Origin: Arthrobacter sp. zg-Y769
GTDB taxonomy: Bacteria; Actinomycetota; Actinomycetes; Actinomycetales; Micrococcaceae
Assembly: GCF_020907405.1 (NCBI RefSeq)
Contig: NZ_JAJJOE010000011.1
Coordinates: 124,001 to 188,000, forward strand
Length of the DNA stretch: 64,000 bases
Direction: 5' to 3'
Shown here in pieces: positions 1-8,838 of the stretch (positions are counted from its first letter, which is position 1; the number at the start of each line of letters is the position of its first letter). The position numbers and the translations under genes are program-made. A model generated the notes under the pieces. The model had not been told where the DNA came from. It saw only the letters and a program-made list of their open reading frames with translations, and did not search any database.

Positions 1-1241
1 GCCGCGGAGGAATCGGAGATTTCGTCGTAGCGTCCGGACAGCGTGCCGGTTAGCGCCGCAACGGGCAGGCTGCCCGCCACGGACCGAAGATCGGGATCCG
101 TAGTAGTCAGCAGGATCTGCATCAGCGAGGTCAGCTGCGCGGCGGACACCGAGGTTTCACCGGACAGGCCGCTGGCGTCTCCGAGCACCATTGCCGTGGT
201 GTCCACGCCAAGGGCGGCCACTTCTGCTTGAACTGTTTCGGTTCCTCCGGCAAATGATGCCTCGCGGCCCGCAGCTGCTGCGCTCAGCCGGGCCAGCACT
301 TCGGCCAGGTAGTTGTCCGAATTCAACAGCATGTAATCAACTTGTTCGGCCAGCGGCGCGGAGCGGACCTCGGCGAGGGCAACGGCTCCGGCCGGTGCGG
401 TGCCGCGCTCTACGTACGGGTCCACGTTGATGCCCTCGGATGCCAGGGCGGCAGCGAGCGCGGCACGGTAGGACTCCCCGGCGGACAGGGCGGCGTCGTC
501 AACCCGGGGTCCCGGCCCGGTGCCCTCCTGCACCCACGCCGAGCTCACCGCCAGGGAGTGGATCGGTGCGATCTCGCCGGCTTCGACGTCGGCCTCCCCC
601 CAGGCATCCGAGAGCGCCGGGCCGGTGAACAGCGAATCATCCACCAGGACCTTGACGGGTCCGGTGGTCCCGTCGGCGGCAAGTGCCGCCGCGGTCTGTT
701 CCGCCAGGGTGGTGAGGCCGGCGCGTCCGGCCACGGAGTCCGGGTCCGAAGTTCCGGCAGTCAGCAGCACGTCTCCGCCCCCGCGCAGGACCACTGTTCC
801 GGGGTCCTCCCCCGGCAGTGCGGCGGTGGCAAAGCGGGTGTCGGCGTCCATCGCCGACAGCGCCGCCGCCGCGGTCAGGACCTTGAGGCTGGAGGCCGGG
901 GCGACTCCGGCCGCGCCGTTGCGGTCATACAGCACGGTACCGGTCAGCGCGTCCTGCACCACGGCGGAGAAACTGCCGCTGCCCTCAACCACCAGTGCGG
1001 CGTCCAGCAGCCGGGCCAGGACTTCCCTGTCCGGCATCGGGTCCGCTGCCTGCGGCGCGGACACCGGTCCGCCGTCCGCCAGTTCCGCGGGTGCTTCCTG
1101 GTAGTCGGGGACAACCTCGGCGCGCTGCAGCCGTTCACCGCGCCAGGCTTCGGCAACCGGAGGGAGGGCATAGCAGGCCAGCGGAACCAGCAGCACTGCA
1201 AAGGCCAATGCCAGCAGCATGCCGGAGAACATCCGAGACAT
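1..1241 (-). CDS. dacB: D-alanyl-D-alanine carboxypeptidase/endopeptidase (PBP4 family), 3' end outside window
   Basis: Class C low-molecular-weight penicillin-binding protein that trims or cleaves peptidoglycan cross-links outside the membrane. The minus-strand frame is open from ATG at 1241 to the window edge, giving about 413 residues. An N-terminal hydrophobic segment (about residues 5-25) acts as signal or anchor. The catalytic SxxK is SSLK at 117-120 within PASSLKVLTAAAA, and the SxN motif is visible in LLNSDNYLAE. The KTG box should lie just beyond the edge. The start has only a weak GGTGGG upstream. It is divergent from ppa across a 200-bp gap, an arrangement common in Arthrobacter relatives, where dacB is usually followed by tilS, hpt and ftsH. 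Family call is secure; the C-terminus is not visible. Confidence 0.9.
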   Translation of the reverse strand, partial: MSRMFSGMLLALAFAVLLVPLACYALPPVAEAWRGERLQRAEVVPDYQEAPAELADGGPVSAPQAADPMPDREVLARLLDAALVVEGSGSFSAVVQDALTGTVLYDRNGAAGVAPASSLKVLTAAAALSAMDADTRFATAALPGEDPGTVVLRGGGDVLLTAGTSDPDSVAGRAGLTTLAEQTAAALAADGTTGPVKVLVDDSLFTGPALSDAWGEADVEAGEIAPIHSLAVSSAWVQEGTGPGPRVDDAALSAGESYRAALAAALASEGINVDPYVERGTAPAGAVALAEVRSAPLAEQVDYMLLNSDNYLAEVLARLSAAAAGREASFAGGTETVQAEVAALGVDTTAMVLGDASGLSGETSVSAAQLTSLMQILLTTTDPDLRSVAGSLPVAALTGTLSGRYDEISDSSA

Positions 1242-1441
1242 GTCCCACCGGTTCTTTCACTCGCGCCGGCAAACCCGGCCAACGGGTCCTGTGCATGGTT
1301 CGCCGCGCAGGACATATATCTTTAAGACTAGACCGACGCCGGCGCCCTTCCCGACCTTTGCGGTCCGGGGCACGTCGGCGCAAGATCCGTAAGAAGTCTT
1401 TCCAGTGGTTCCTCCGCGGGCCACGCCAGTGAGGAGCCACA

Positions 1442-1996
1442 ATGAAGCCTGAAATGAAGCTCGACGTCACCATCGAGATCCCCAAGGGATCCCGGGTCAA
1501 GTACGAAATCGACCACGAAACGCACCGCCTGCGCCTGGACCGTGTCCTGTTCACGGCCATGGCCTACCCCACCCACTACGGCTACTTCGAGAACACCCTG
1601 GGTGAGGACGGCGATCCGCTGGACGCCCTGGTGATGCTGCAGGACTTCGACCTGATGCCGGGCGTGCTGGTGGAATCCCGCCCCATCGGCGTATTCAACA
1701 TGGTCGATGACGGCGGCGGAGACGCCAAGGTCCTGTGCGTACCGGTGGACCCGCGCTTTGACCACATCCAGGACCTCTCGGACGTGTCCGACTTCCTGCT
1801 GGATGAAATCAAGCACTTCTTCACCAAGTACAAGGACCTGGAGCCGGGCAAGTGGGTGGAAGCCGCTGACTGGGCCGGCCGCGAAGCTGCCGAAGCCGAG
1901 GTCACCGCTTCCCTGGCCCGCTACCAGGCGCACGGCGAAGGCCACGAAGAGGACGAGGCCCAGGGCCGCGCCGTCGACGCCGACCCGATCAACTAG
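1442..1996 (+). CDS. ppa: inorganic pyrophosphatase
   Basis: Soluble family I inorganic pyrophosphatase, hydrolysing PPi to two phosphates and so pulling nucleic-acid, protein and nucleotide-sugar synthesis forward. The 184-residue product has the family signature DGDPLDALV with metal-binding aspartates D56, D58 and D61, and the upstream [18 protein letters not shown] block. The length fits the prokaryotic hexameric form, with an acidic 20-residue tail that is longer than in many relatives. Start ATG 1442 is preceded by GAGGAGCC. It is a single gene followed at once by a strong hairpin terminator and divergent from dacB. Confidence 0.97.
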   Translation: MKPEMKLDVTIEIPKGSRVKYEIDHETHRLRLDRVLFTAMAYPTHYGYFENTLGEDGDPLDALVMLQDFDLMPGVLVESRPIGVFNMVDDGGGDAKVLCVPVDPRFDHIQDLSDVSDFLLDEIKHFFTKYKDLEPGKWVEAADWAGREAAEAEVTASLARYQAHGEGHEEDEAQGRAVDADPIN

Positions 1997-2008
1997 CATT
2001 CAGCGTCA

Positions 2009-2046
2009 CGACGGCGGCCGTTCCCCCAGGGGGACGGCCGCCGTCG
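2009..2046 (+). terminator. intrinsic terminator after ppa
   Basis: A 13-bp perfect stem (CGACGGCGGCCGT paired with ACGGCCGCCGTCG) encloses CCCCC/GGGGG, so the hairpin is very stable. It lies 12 nt after the ppa stop. There is only a short T tract on the plus strand. The same stem core recurs at other terminators in this window. Confidence 0.8.
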
Positions 2047-2073
2047 GCGTTTAACCGGCGTTATCCGCAGCGG

Positions 2074-2286
2074 TCAGCGGCCGCCTGTCCTCCGCCGGGC
2101 CCAGGCACGCAGGTCTCCGGCATGGGTCCGGGCCGGAAAGACCGCCACAAAGACGGCGACCGCGAGGAGGATCCAGCTGGAGGTCAGCCAGGCTGCCCAG
2201 AGTCCCAGGAGGACAACTCCCGCGGAAAACAGCAGGGGAAGCAGCGGGCGGCGGTCCGGGCGCGGGTCTTGCTCCTGGTTGATCAT
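2074..2286 (-). CDS. small two-helix membrane protein, unknown function
   Basis: A 70-residue product with a charged N-terminus (MINQEQDPRPDRRP), two adjoining hydrophobic stretches (about residues 14-33 and 36-52) separated by a short LTSS turn, and an arginine-rich C-terminus ending RRRTGGR. This is the profile of a small integral membrane protein with a positive cytoplasmic tail. I recognise no family. ATG 2286 was chosen because the hydrophobic core begins soon after it. It is divergent from the SatD-like gene with 85 bp between starts, so the two may share a control region. Confidence 0.65.
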   Translation of the reverse strand: MINQEQDPRPDRRPLLPLLFSAGVVLLGLWAAWLTSSWILLAVAVFVAVFPARTHAGDLRAWARRRTGGR

Positions 2287-2371
2287 GCGGCCGACTCTAC
2301 CGGGGCGGGCACTGTGGCGCGCCGCAACCGCATTTGGTTGTTTTCCAGGGCAGGTCTGACATGCTGGGGCC

Positions 2372-3007
2372 ATGCATTTTGTGCTGACCATCAACCAACG
2401 GGATTCCCGGGAGGTCGGGGACCTGGTTCCGGACCTGATCCGGTCCCTGCGGCATCTGCCGGCTGCGGTTCCCTTCCAGCGCACCGTCGGTGACGAAGCC
2501 CAGGGGGTGCTGACGGATGCAGCCACTGCGGTGGAAGCGGCACTGACAGCAGTCCGGGAGCGCCGCTGGCACGTAGGGGTGGGAGTCGGGGAACTCCAGG
2601 TTCCGTTACCGGCCAATCTCAAGGACGCGCGGGGCTACGGGCTGGTCTATTCGCGGCGCGCCGTGGAGCGTGCCCAGCGCACCGGTGACCGCGTCCCGCT
2701 GGCCGTGGACGGCCCGGATGCCGAACTGGCAGCAGAGGCGGAGGCCGTGCTGCGCCTGCTGGGCCTCATTGTGGCCGCCCGGTCCGAAGCCGAGTGGAAG
2801 GTGCTGGACCTGATGACCCCCGGAGCCCGCGGGCAGCAGAAGTTTGTTGCCCAGGAGCTGGGGATCACCGCGCAGGCCGTGAGCAAGGCAGTGGTCCGGT
2901 CCCACTGGAGCGAGGAATGGGCCACCCGCCCGGCCGCTGCACGGCTGCTGGGGCTGGCCTACGGCCCGGCGTCGCTTCCGCCGGCCGCACTCCCCTACCT
3001 GGGGTGA
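2372..3007 (+). CDS. SatD family protein
   Basis: A 211-residue protein starting MHFVLTINQRDSR, the typical opening of the SatD family, which was named after a gene linked to acid tolerance in streptococci. The C-terminal half contains a helix-turn-helix-like stretch around ELGITAQAVSKAVVRS, so a DNA-binding role is plausible but not shown. An internal GDEAQGVL segment is also typical. The molecular function of the family is not established. The start has GGGG close to the ATG, and a CATGCT hexamer lies exactly 6 nt upstream, so the transcript could be leaderless or nearly so. It is convergent with the following HAD gene, with one base between the stop codons. Confidence 0.7.
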   Translation: MHFVLTINQRDSREVGDLVPDLIRSLRHLPAAVPFQRTVGDEAQGVLTDAATAVEAALTAVRERRWHVGVGVGELQVPLPANLKDARGYGLVYSRRAVERAQRTGDRVPLAVDGPDAELAAEAEAVLRLLGLIVAARSEAEWKVLDLMTPGARGQQKFVAQELGITAQAVSKAVVRSHWSEEWATRPAAARLLGLAYGPASLPPAALPYLG

Positions 3008-3008
3008 G

Positions 3009-3857
3009 CTAGGACCCGCCCTCCAGCACGCTCCTCAGCACGCTGGCGGCGCCGTCTTCGTAGACGGTGCCGGTCACCTCGGAGGCCGCTGCCAGCACTT
3101 CGTCCGGCGCCTGGCCCATGGCGACGCCGCGGGCGGCCCAGTCCAGCATCTCGATGTCGTTGCGGCCGTCGCCCAGGGCAACGGTCAGGGTGGGATCGAC
3201 CTCCAGCCGGCGGCGGACCTGTTCCAGCGCGCTGGCCTTGGTGACGCCTGACGCGGCAATATCCAGCCAGGCGGTCCAGCCCACCGAATACGTGACGCCG
3301 TGCAGGCCGATCGCTTCCACCGCAGAGCCGAATTCCTCCGCAGTGCTGTCGGTGCTGAAGACCACCACGCGTACGGCCTGTGCCTCCAGCAGGGCTTCGA
3401 AGTCCACGGCGAAGGCTTCGGCGCCGAAGCTGGCGTCCTGGAAACGCTCGGTGGACAGGAAGCGTCCGTCCGCGTCCTCCAGGGCGAATTTGGCCGTGGG
3501 CAGTTTCTCCCGCAGCGCGGCCAGCGCCGGTTTCGGATCAAAGACCACCCGGTCCATCACTTCATAGCCGGATTCAAGGGTGGGATCCAGGCGCAGGGTC
3601 ACGGCGCCGTTGGAGCAGACGCAGTATCCGGTGGTCAGGCCCAGGAGTTCGAGGATGGGCAGTGCGGCCCCGTAGGACCTGCCGGTGGCCACCACCAGGT
3701 GGTGGCCGGCCTCCGACGCCGTCCGTGCTGCCTCGCGCACATCCGGGGACATGTGGCCGTCGTGGTCCACGAGGGTCCCGTCCACGTCGAGGGCTACCAG
3801 GTGTCGCTTGTCAGGGGTTCGCTGGTCTTCGATGCCAGCGCTACTCAGAGTTGTCAT
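3009..3857 (-). CDS. HAD-superfamily hydrolase, Cof/IIB type
   Basis: A 282-residue phosphatase of the haloacid dehalogenase superfamily, subfamily IIB (Cof-like), acting on small phosphorylated metabolites or cofactors in the cytosol. HAD motif I is DVDGTLVD with D24 as nucleophile and D26 as acid/base. Motif II is ATGR, and motif III/IV is GDGRNDIEML near the C-terminus, which binds Mg2+. The cap sits between motifs II and III. The substrate cannot be told from sequence. The start ATG has no Shine-Dalgarno; TTAGAT lies 6 nt upstream, a weak leaderless candidate. A second Cof-type HAD is encoded at 27062-27913. Confidence 0.88.
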   Translation of the reverse strand: MTTLSSAGIEDQRTPDKRHLVALDVDGTLVDHDGHMSPDVREAARTASEAGHHLVVATGRSYGAALPILELLGLTTGYCVCSNGAVTLRLDPTLESGYEVMDRVVFDPKPALAALREKLPTAKFALEDADGRFLSTERFQDASFGAEAFAVDFEALLEAQAVRVVVFSTDSTAEEFGSAVEAIGLHGVTYSVGWTAWLDIAASGVTKASALEQVRRRLEVDPTLTVALGDGRNDIEMLDWAARGVAMGQAPDEVLAAASEVTGTVYEDGAASVLRSVLEGGS

Positions 3858-3956
3858 CGTTTTATCTAAGCAGATCGGTCAGGAGGGCGGCTAGGACGAC
3901 TGCCGTGCAACGGGTCCGTTCGGAAAGGACAGGGGCCCGTTCGGAAGGACGGCGCC

Positions 3957-3999
3957 GACGACGGCGGGCCCGGGGCTGGTCCCGGGTCCCGCCGTCGTC
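3957..3999 (-). terminator. intrinsic terminator after serS
   Basis: GACGACGGCGGGCCCGGG and CCCGGGTCCCGCCGTCGTC form a long stem with one bulged base, starting 9 bp beyond the serS stop on the minus strand. It belongs to the same CGACGGCGG stem family as other terminators here. Confidence 0.72.
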
Positions 4000-4007
4000 T
4001 GCTGGAC

Positions 4008-5282
4008 TCAGAGGACCGGAAGGACTTCCAGGCCGCCCAGGTACGGCCGAAGCGCAGCCGGAACGTTCACCGAGCCGTCAGGGTTCTGGTGGTGTTCCAG
4101 GATGGCGACGATCCAGCGGGTGGTGGCCAGCGTTCCGTTCAGGGTGGCCACAGCGCGGGTGCCCTTGCCTTCAGCCTGCCGTTCGCGGATGTTCAGGCGC
4201 CGGGCCTGGAAGGTGGTGCAGTTCGAGGTGGAGGTCAGCTCGCGGTAGGCGTTCTGGGTGGGAACCCACGCCTCGCAGTCGAACTTCCGTGCTGCGGACA
4301 TGCCCAGGTCTCCGGCAGCCGTGTCGATGACCCGGTAGGGCAGTTCGACCTTGGCCAGCATTTCCTCTTCCCAGGCCAGCAGCCGCTGGTGCTCGGCGGC
4401 GGCGTCCTCCGGCCGGGTGTAGACAAACATTTCCACTTTGTTGAACTGGTGGACGCGGATGATGCCGCGGGTGTCCTTGCCGTGCGAGCCGGCTTCACGG
4501 CGGTAGCAGGAGGACCAGCCGGCGTAACGGACGGGGCCGCCGTCCAACTCAAGGATCTCGTCGGCGTGGTAGCCAGCCAGCGGCACCTCGGACGTGCCGA
4601 CCAGGTACAGATCGTCTTCGGCCAGCCGGTAGATCTCGGCGTCGTGTGCCACGTCGAAGCCGGTGCCCTGCATGGTTTCGGGGCGAACCAGGGTGGGGGT
4701 GATCATCGGGACAAACCCGGCCTTGACGGCCTGGTCCATGGCCATGTTCAGCAGTGCCAGTTCCAGGCGGGCACCCACGCCGCGCAGGAAGTAGAACCTC
4801 GAGCCGGAGACCTTGGCGCCGCGTTCCATGTCAATGGCACCCAGCAGTTCGCCGATTTCCAGATGGTCACGGGGCGTGAAGCCCTCAGCCTCGAAGTCGC
4901 GGGGCTTGCCGACGGTCTTGACGACCTCGAAGTCGTCCTCGCCTCCGGTGGGAACGCCGTCGGACACCAGGTTCGGGATCCGGCGCAGCAGCGCATCGGA
5001 TTCCGCCTGGACGGCGTCAGCCTCGGCACCGGCGGCCTTCACGGCAGCGGCCAGTTCCTTCACCTCGGCCAGGAGGGCCTGCTTTTCTTCACCCTTGGCG
5101 GCGGCGACGCGCTTTCCGAAGGCATTTTGCTCGGCACGCAGCGTCTCGTAGCGGGTCCGGGCGTCGCGGCGGGCAGCGTCGGCGGAAATGATCGCGTCCA
5201 CAATGCTCTCGTCGGCCAGCCGGGCGCGCTGCGAGGCTCGGAATTTTTCGGGATTTTCGCGGAGCTCATTTACATCGATCAC
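4008..5282 (-). CDS. serS: seryl-tRNA synthetase
   Basis: Class II aminoacyl-tRNA synthetase that charges tRNA-Ser (and tRNA-Sec where present) with serine. The 424-residue length is standard. The N-terminal 110 residues form the long antiparallel coiled-coil arm that grips the tRNA long variable arm ([19 protein letters not shown]). The catalytic core contains the [15 protein letters not shown] block, motif 2 [24 protein letters not shown] and motif 3 [15 protein letters not shown]. The start is GTG 5282, which has no Shine-Dalgarno but has TACTCT exactly 6 nt upstream, suggesting a leaderless mRNA. It is divergent from the lipid kinase gene. Confidence 0.97.
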   Translation of the reverse strand: MIDVNELRENPEKFRASQRARLADESIVDAIISADAARRDARTRYETLRAEQNAFGKRVAAAKGEEKQALLAEVKELAAAVKAAGAEADAVQAESDALLRRIPNLVSDGVPTGGEDDFEVVKTVGKPRDFEAEGFTPRDHLEIGELLGAIDMERGAKVSGSRFYFLRGVGARLELALLNMAMDQAVKAGFVPMITPTLVRPETMQGTGFDVAHDAEIYRLAEDDLYLVGTSEVPLAGYHADEILELDGGPVRYAGWSSCYRREAGSHGKDTRGIIRVHQFNKVEMFVYTRPEDAAAEHQRLLAWEEEMLAKVELPYRVIDTAAGDLGMSAARKFDCEAWVPTQNAYRELTSTSNCTTFQARRLNIRERQAEGKGTRAVATLNGTLATTRWIVAILEHHQNPDGSVNVPAALRPYLGGLEVLPVL

Positions 5283-5288
5283 GTCTCA

Positions 5289-5294
5289 AGAGTA
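5289..5294 (-). promoter_or_regulatory. -10 hexamer of probable leaderless serS promoter
   Basis: TACTCT fits TANNNT and ends 6 nt before GTG 5282, so transcription would begin at the start codon. No clear -35 was seen. Confidence 0.5.
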
Positions 5295-5349
5295 CCGAAA
5301 ACCCGCCGGGCGTTTGGTTCGCCCGGCGGCGGCTATTCTGGGAGGCATT

Positions 5350-6420
5350 ATGCCCGTTGAAATTACGCTGTTCCTGGTCCTCTGCGCCGCCCTGCTGGCC
5401 TCCGCCGCAACCTGGGTCGTCGCAGGTACTCGAAGCCGACGGCGGGCAGCGGCCGACGCCGCAGTGTTTGCCCCGCGCGGCGCGGCGCACCAGCGGGTGG
5501 CGATGGTCGTGAATCCGGTCAAGGCATTGGCGCCGGACGCTGAAGCCCTGCTGAGAACGTCCTGCGAGCTTGCCGGATGGGATCCTCCGCTGATCCTGGA
5601 AACCACCGTGGACAGCCCCGGCTACCTGCAGGCGCTGCAGGCACTGGAGGCAGGTGCCGACGTCGTCCTCGCCGCAGGCGGTGACGGCACCATCCGCGAA
5701 GTCTCGCGTGCAGTGGCGCATTCCGGCGCGGCGCTGGGACTGATTCCGCTGGGCACCGGCAACCTCCTGGCCCGGAACCTGGACATCTCCGTGGCGGACC
5801 TGGCAGGAAACATCCGCAACTCGCTGCACGGGGACGTGCGGCAGATCGACATGGCCAAGATCCGGCTCGAAGACTCGGCGACCGGGGAACACTCCCGCAA
5901 CGCATTCCTGGTGATGGGCGGGATCGGCATGGATGCCGCGGTAATTGCCGCTACGCGGGATGAGCTGAAAAAGCGGGTGGGGTGGCTGGCCTACAGCGAA
6001 GCCGGCGTCCGCCTGCTGCCGGGGCGGCGCACGCGGATGACCGTCAGCCTGGACGACGGTCCGGCGCAGTCACAGAAGGTGCACAGCGTGCTGGTGGCAA
6101 ACACCGGACGCCTGCCCGCCGGAATCGATTTCATTCCGGACGCCGTGGTGGATGACGGACTGCTGGACGTCGTCATCATTAGCCCGCGCAGCGTCCTTGG
6201 CTGGGCCTGGGTGGCCGGCAAAGTGATGACGCGCTACCCCAAGGACCTCCCGGTGATCCGTCACCACCGGGTCCGGAAAATCACGGTGACCGTCGCGGAA
6301 CCCACCCAGACCCAGCTCGACGGCGACCTGACCGGCCCCGCCACCACGATCACCGTAGAGGTGGACGCCGGCGCCCTGCTGGTCCGGGTGCCGCCCTCGT
6401 CCGTGCTGCCGGCGGCATAA
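5350..6420 (+). CDS. diacylglycerol kinase family lipid kinase
   Basis: A 356-residue protein of the DAGK_cat family, which phosphorylates diacylglycerol or related lipids at the inner face of the membrane. The N-terminus has one hydrophobic anchor (about residues 4-24). The catalytic domain begins at VAMVVNPVKA and carries the nucleotide-binding GGDGTIREV and GTGNLLARNL motifs. The C-terminal half is the usual beta-rich domain ending with QLDGDL. The start at ATG 5350 is supported by GGAGGC. It is divergent from serS with TATTCT as a possible -10, and is followed by a terminator shared with the next, convergent gene. The exact lipid substrate is not determined. Confidence 0.85.
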   Translation: MPVEITLFLVLCAALLASAATWVVAGTRSRRRAAADAAVFAPRGAAHQRVAMVVNPVKALAPDAEALLRTSCELAGWDPPLILETTVDSPGYLQALQALEAGADVVLAAGGDGTIREVSRAVAHSGAALGLIPLGTGNLLARNLDISVADLAGNIRNSLHGDVRQIDMAKIRLEDSATGEHSRNAFLVMGGIGMDAAVIAATRDELKKRVGWLAYSEAGVRLLPGRRTRMTVSLDDGPAQSQKVHSVLVANTGRLPAGIDFIPDAVVDDGLLDVVIISPRSVLGWAWVAGKVMTRYPKDLPVIRHHRVRKITVTVAEPTQTQLDGDLTGPATTITVEVDAGALLVRVPPSSVLPAA

Positions 6421-6424
6421 AAAA

Positions 6425-6452
6425 CGGCGCCGCACCGGATGGTGCAGCGCCG
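6425..6452. terminator. bidirectional terminator
   Basis: CGGCGCCGCACC and GGTGCAGCGCCG form a 12-bp stem with one mismatch around a GGAT loop. It is preceded by an A6 run that gives a T tract on the minus strand. It separates the convergent lipid kinase and the acidic small protein. Confidence 0.7.
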
Positions 6453-6470
6453 CTTGAAGGGGAGAAGACG

Positions 6471-6737
6471 TTACTTGCCGTCCTGGGTGCCCTCGGAGTC
6501 GGTGTAACCGCCTTCGCGGTCCTCGTCCGTCTTGGCGCCGTCGGCGGCGGTGTACTTGCCTTCGTCCTCGTCGAGGGAGGACGGGGAGGCCTGCTCGCGG
6601 ATCAGTGCCTCTTCCTCGGCAAAGCGGATGTCGTTGCCCTGGTCGCCAACATCGCCGCGGTAGTTGTCGTCATTGGTGGAAACACCGCTGGGCTTCGGGT
6701 CCTTGAGCTGCTCTTGTTCGTTGGGGTACTCGCTCAC
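6471..6737 (-). CDS. small acidic hydrophilic protein, unknown function
   Basis: An 88-residue, strongly charged product (SEYPNEQEQLKDPKPS and SLDEDEGKYTAADGAKTDED blocks) with no hydrophobic core, likely disordered. I recognise no enzymatic family; such proteins are common hypotheticals in Arthrobacter. The start was moved to GTG 6737 because AAGGAAGG lies 7 nt upstream, an excellent Shine-Dalgarno, whereas the upstream ATG at 6803 has none. It lies downstream of topoisomerase IB on the same strand, separated by about 95 bp. Confidence 0.65.
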   Translation of the reverse strand: MSEYPNEQEQLKDPKPSGVSTNDDNYRGDVGDQGNDIRFAEEEALIREQASPSSLDEDEGKYTAADGAKTDEDREGGYTDSEGTQDGK

Positions 6738-6832
6738 GCCGGCACCTTCCTTCTTGGGTTGGTTGTCCAGTGCGCCAATACTGCGCGCGCCTTCCATCAG
6801 CATACTTATTGCCGGTCCCGGCGGAAACCCGG

Positions 6833-7807
6833 TTAATCCTCGAGCATCATCCGGGTTGCGGTCTCCGACGAGGAGAATCCGGTCACGGGAATGACGTGGC
6901 CGTCGAAGAACCGGTCCACCACGCGCGGATCGATGTAGGACTTGCGTGCAATTGCGGGGGTGTTGCCCAGGTGGTCCGCCACATCGCGGGCTGTGGCCGC
7001 GACGGCCTTCTGTTTGGCCCGGTTGGTGGCTGCCGCCGGCGCGAGGCGGGCCAGGGACATTGCCGCGACGACTGTGGCCTGCCAGGTGCGGAAGTCCTTG
7101 GCGCTGAAGTCCCCGCCCGTGACTTCCTTCAGGAAGGAGTTCAGCTGGGCGGCGTCCACGCTGTGCCAGGCGCCGTCAGCCCCCAGGTACGCCAGTGCCG
7201 TGTCTGCGTCCGGGCGCCGGAGCATGGGCCCGATGGCCGCCGCGAGGTCGGCGTCCTTGATCGACATGTGCCATTCCTGCCCGCTCTTGCCGGGAAAGTC
7301 GAAACACACTTCGGTTCCGTCCAGATGCACGTGCTCGATGCGCAGCGTGGTGGTGCCGTAGGAACCGTTCGCCTCCGCGTACCGGGTGCCGCCGATCCGC
7401 AGCGCCCCGGCGTCGACAATCCGCAGGGCGGCCGCCAGGGCCCGTTCCTCGCCGCATCCGTCTGCGCGCAGGTGCTTGGTGATCAGCCGCCGCGCCGCGG
7501 GAAGTGTCTGGGCAAACGCCAGCGACCGGTCGAATTTCTCCCGGTCCTTCATCTCCCGCCAGTGCGGATGGTAGATGTACTGCTTGCGGCCGGCGCCGTC
7601 GGTTCCCGTGGCCTGGATGTGCCCGTTGGGGTAGGGACTGATCCAGACATCCGTCCACGCCGGCGGAATCGCCAGCGAGCGGAGCCGGGCCAGGACCGCC
7701 CGGTCGGTAATGATATTGCCGCGGATGTCCCGATAGCTGAAACCCTTGCCCCAACGCCGCCGGGTGTACCCGGGATGTTCACAGTTGCTTCGCCGAAGTC
7801 GAGCCAT
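6833..7807 (-). CDS. DNA topoisomerase IB
   Basis: A 324-residue poxvirus/bacterial-type topoisomerase IB, which nicks one strand through a 3'-phosphotyrosine and relaxes supercoils without ATP. The catalytic pentad is largely visible: R137 in RIGGTRYAEANGSYG, K174 in DFPGKSG, R240 in AKDFRTW and nucleophile Y291 in RKSYIDP. The canonical histidine between the second arginine and the tyrosine is not obvious (the LAPAAATNRAK region), as in some bacterial members where it is replaced by Asn. The N-terminal 80 residues are the clamp domain. ATG 7807 is preferred over GTG 7816 because GAAAGG sits 8 nt before it. Confidence 0.93.
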   Translation of the reverse strand: MARLRRSNCEHPGYTRRRWGKGFSYRDIRGNIITDRAVLARLRSLAIPPAWTDVWISPYPNGHIQATGTDGAGRKQYIYHPHWREMKDREKFDRSLAFAQTLPAARRLITKHLRADGCGEERALAAALRIVDAGALRIGGTRYAEANGSYGTTTLRIEHVHLDGTEVCFDFPGKSGQEWHMSIKDADLAAAIGPMLRRPDADTALAYLGADGAWHSVDAAQLNSFLKEVTGGDFSAKDFRTWQATVVAAMSLARLAPAAATNRAKQKAVAATARDVADHLGNTPAIARKSYIDPRVVDRFFDGHVIPVTGFSSSETATRMMLED

Positions 7808-7857
7808 GGTGCGCACCTTTCACCGGCTGCGGCCGGTTCAGCCGCGGCTTCCAGTCC

Positions 7858-8838
7858 CTAGTATCCGTTCAGCAGGGACTCGAGCCAAATATCGGCGGCC
7901 CGGAACGCATCGTCGCTGGTGTGGCGGGAAATCTCCGTCTCACGGTGGTCCGCCCGCGGATACGAGCCGAGGAACCGCAGTTCGGGGCTGATCCGGTGCA
8001 GGCCCTTCAAAGCGTCCGCCATCCGGGCATCCGCAATGTGGCCGTCGGCGTCGATGCTGAAGAAGTAATCGCCCAGGAACATGCCCGTGGGACGGGACTC
8101 GATCCGGCTCAGGTTCACCCCGCGGGTGGAGAACTGGTCCAGGATTTCCATCAGGGCGCCCGGGCGGTCCTCCGGCAGGGGAACCACCAGAGTGGTCTTG
8201 TCCGAGCCGGTGGGTTCGGGAAGCAGGCCGGGCAGGCTGATCATCACGAACCGGGTCACCGCATCCCGCACATCACCGATGTCTTCCTGCAGGACTTCCA
8301 GCCCGAGCTGCCGCGCCACCAGCGGCGCGCAGATCGCCGCATCAAAGGACGGATCGGCCTGGCTGAGTTCCACGGCGGCCGCCGCCGTAGAGGCCGCGGG
8401 AAGATATTCCGCTTCGGGAATATTCGCTGCAGCCCATTCCCTGCACTGCGCCCACGCGTGGCTGTGGGTGGAAACCGTGCGGATATCCGTCAGTGCCATG
8501 CCCGGGCGCACCGCCAGCACAAAGGTGATGGGGATCAGGATCTCCCGCAGGATCCGCAGCGGGGCTCCGGCGGAAAGGGCATCCAGGGTGGCGCTGACAC
8601 CGCCCTCCACGGAGTTCTCAATGGGAACAACCGCGGCGGCGGCCTGCCCTGAGCGGACCATTTCCAGTGCCGAGTTCACACTCGGCGCCGGACGGCGGAC
8701 GGCATCCACGGCCCCCGGAACGCTCAGCAGCGCGGCCTCCGTAAAGGTTCCCTCGGGGCCGAGGTAGGTGTAAACCACTGCTTCCCCCAGCGGACCGGGG
8801 TGGTGCGGGGCGGGGCGGGCATCAGCGGCGTGCGTCAT
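7858..8838 (-). CDS. pheA: prephenate dehydratase
   Basis: Converts prephenate to phenylpyruvate in phenylalanine synthesis. The 326-residue monofunctional enzyme has no chorismate mutase domain. The catalytic domain starts at YTYLGPEGTFTEAAL and includes VVPIENSVEGGVSATLD and the essential VTRFVMIS (TRF) motif. A C-terminal ACT domain (GALMEILDQFSTRGVNLSRI followed by ESRP) is the phenylalanine-binding allosteric module. Its ATG overlaps the rhodanese stop in an ATGA tetranucleotide, so the two genes are translationally coupled in one operon. End-product inhibition through the ACT domain is expected from the family. Confidence 0.96.
   Translation of the reverse strand: MTHAADARPAPHHPGPLGEAVVYTYLGPEGTFTEAALLSVPGAVDAVRRPAPSVNSALEMVRSGQAAAAVVPIENSVEGGVSATLDALSAGAPLRILREILIPITFVLAVRPGMALTDIRTVSTHSHAWAQCREWAAANIPEAEYLPAASTAAAAVELSQADPSFDAAICAPLVARQLGLEVLQEDIGDVRDAVTRFVMISLPGLLPEPTGSDKTTLVVPLPEDRPGALMEILDQFSTRGVNLSRIESRPTGMFLGDYFFSIDADGHIADARMADALKGLHRISPELRFLGSYPRADHRETEISRHTSDDAFRAADIWLESLLNGY

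Noticed and set aside
342-1325. Long plus-strand ORF opposite dacB
   Set aside because: It is a composition-driven shadow of the dacB frame. Its translation is Arg/Gly-rich without any motif, while the minus frame has SxxK and SxN.
7807-7816. GTG 7816 as start of topoisomerase IB
   Set aside because: The GAAAGG site lies 8 nt before ATG 7807 but touches GTG 7816, so the later ATG is favoured.
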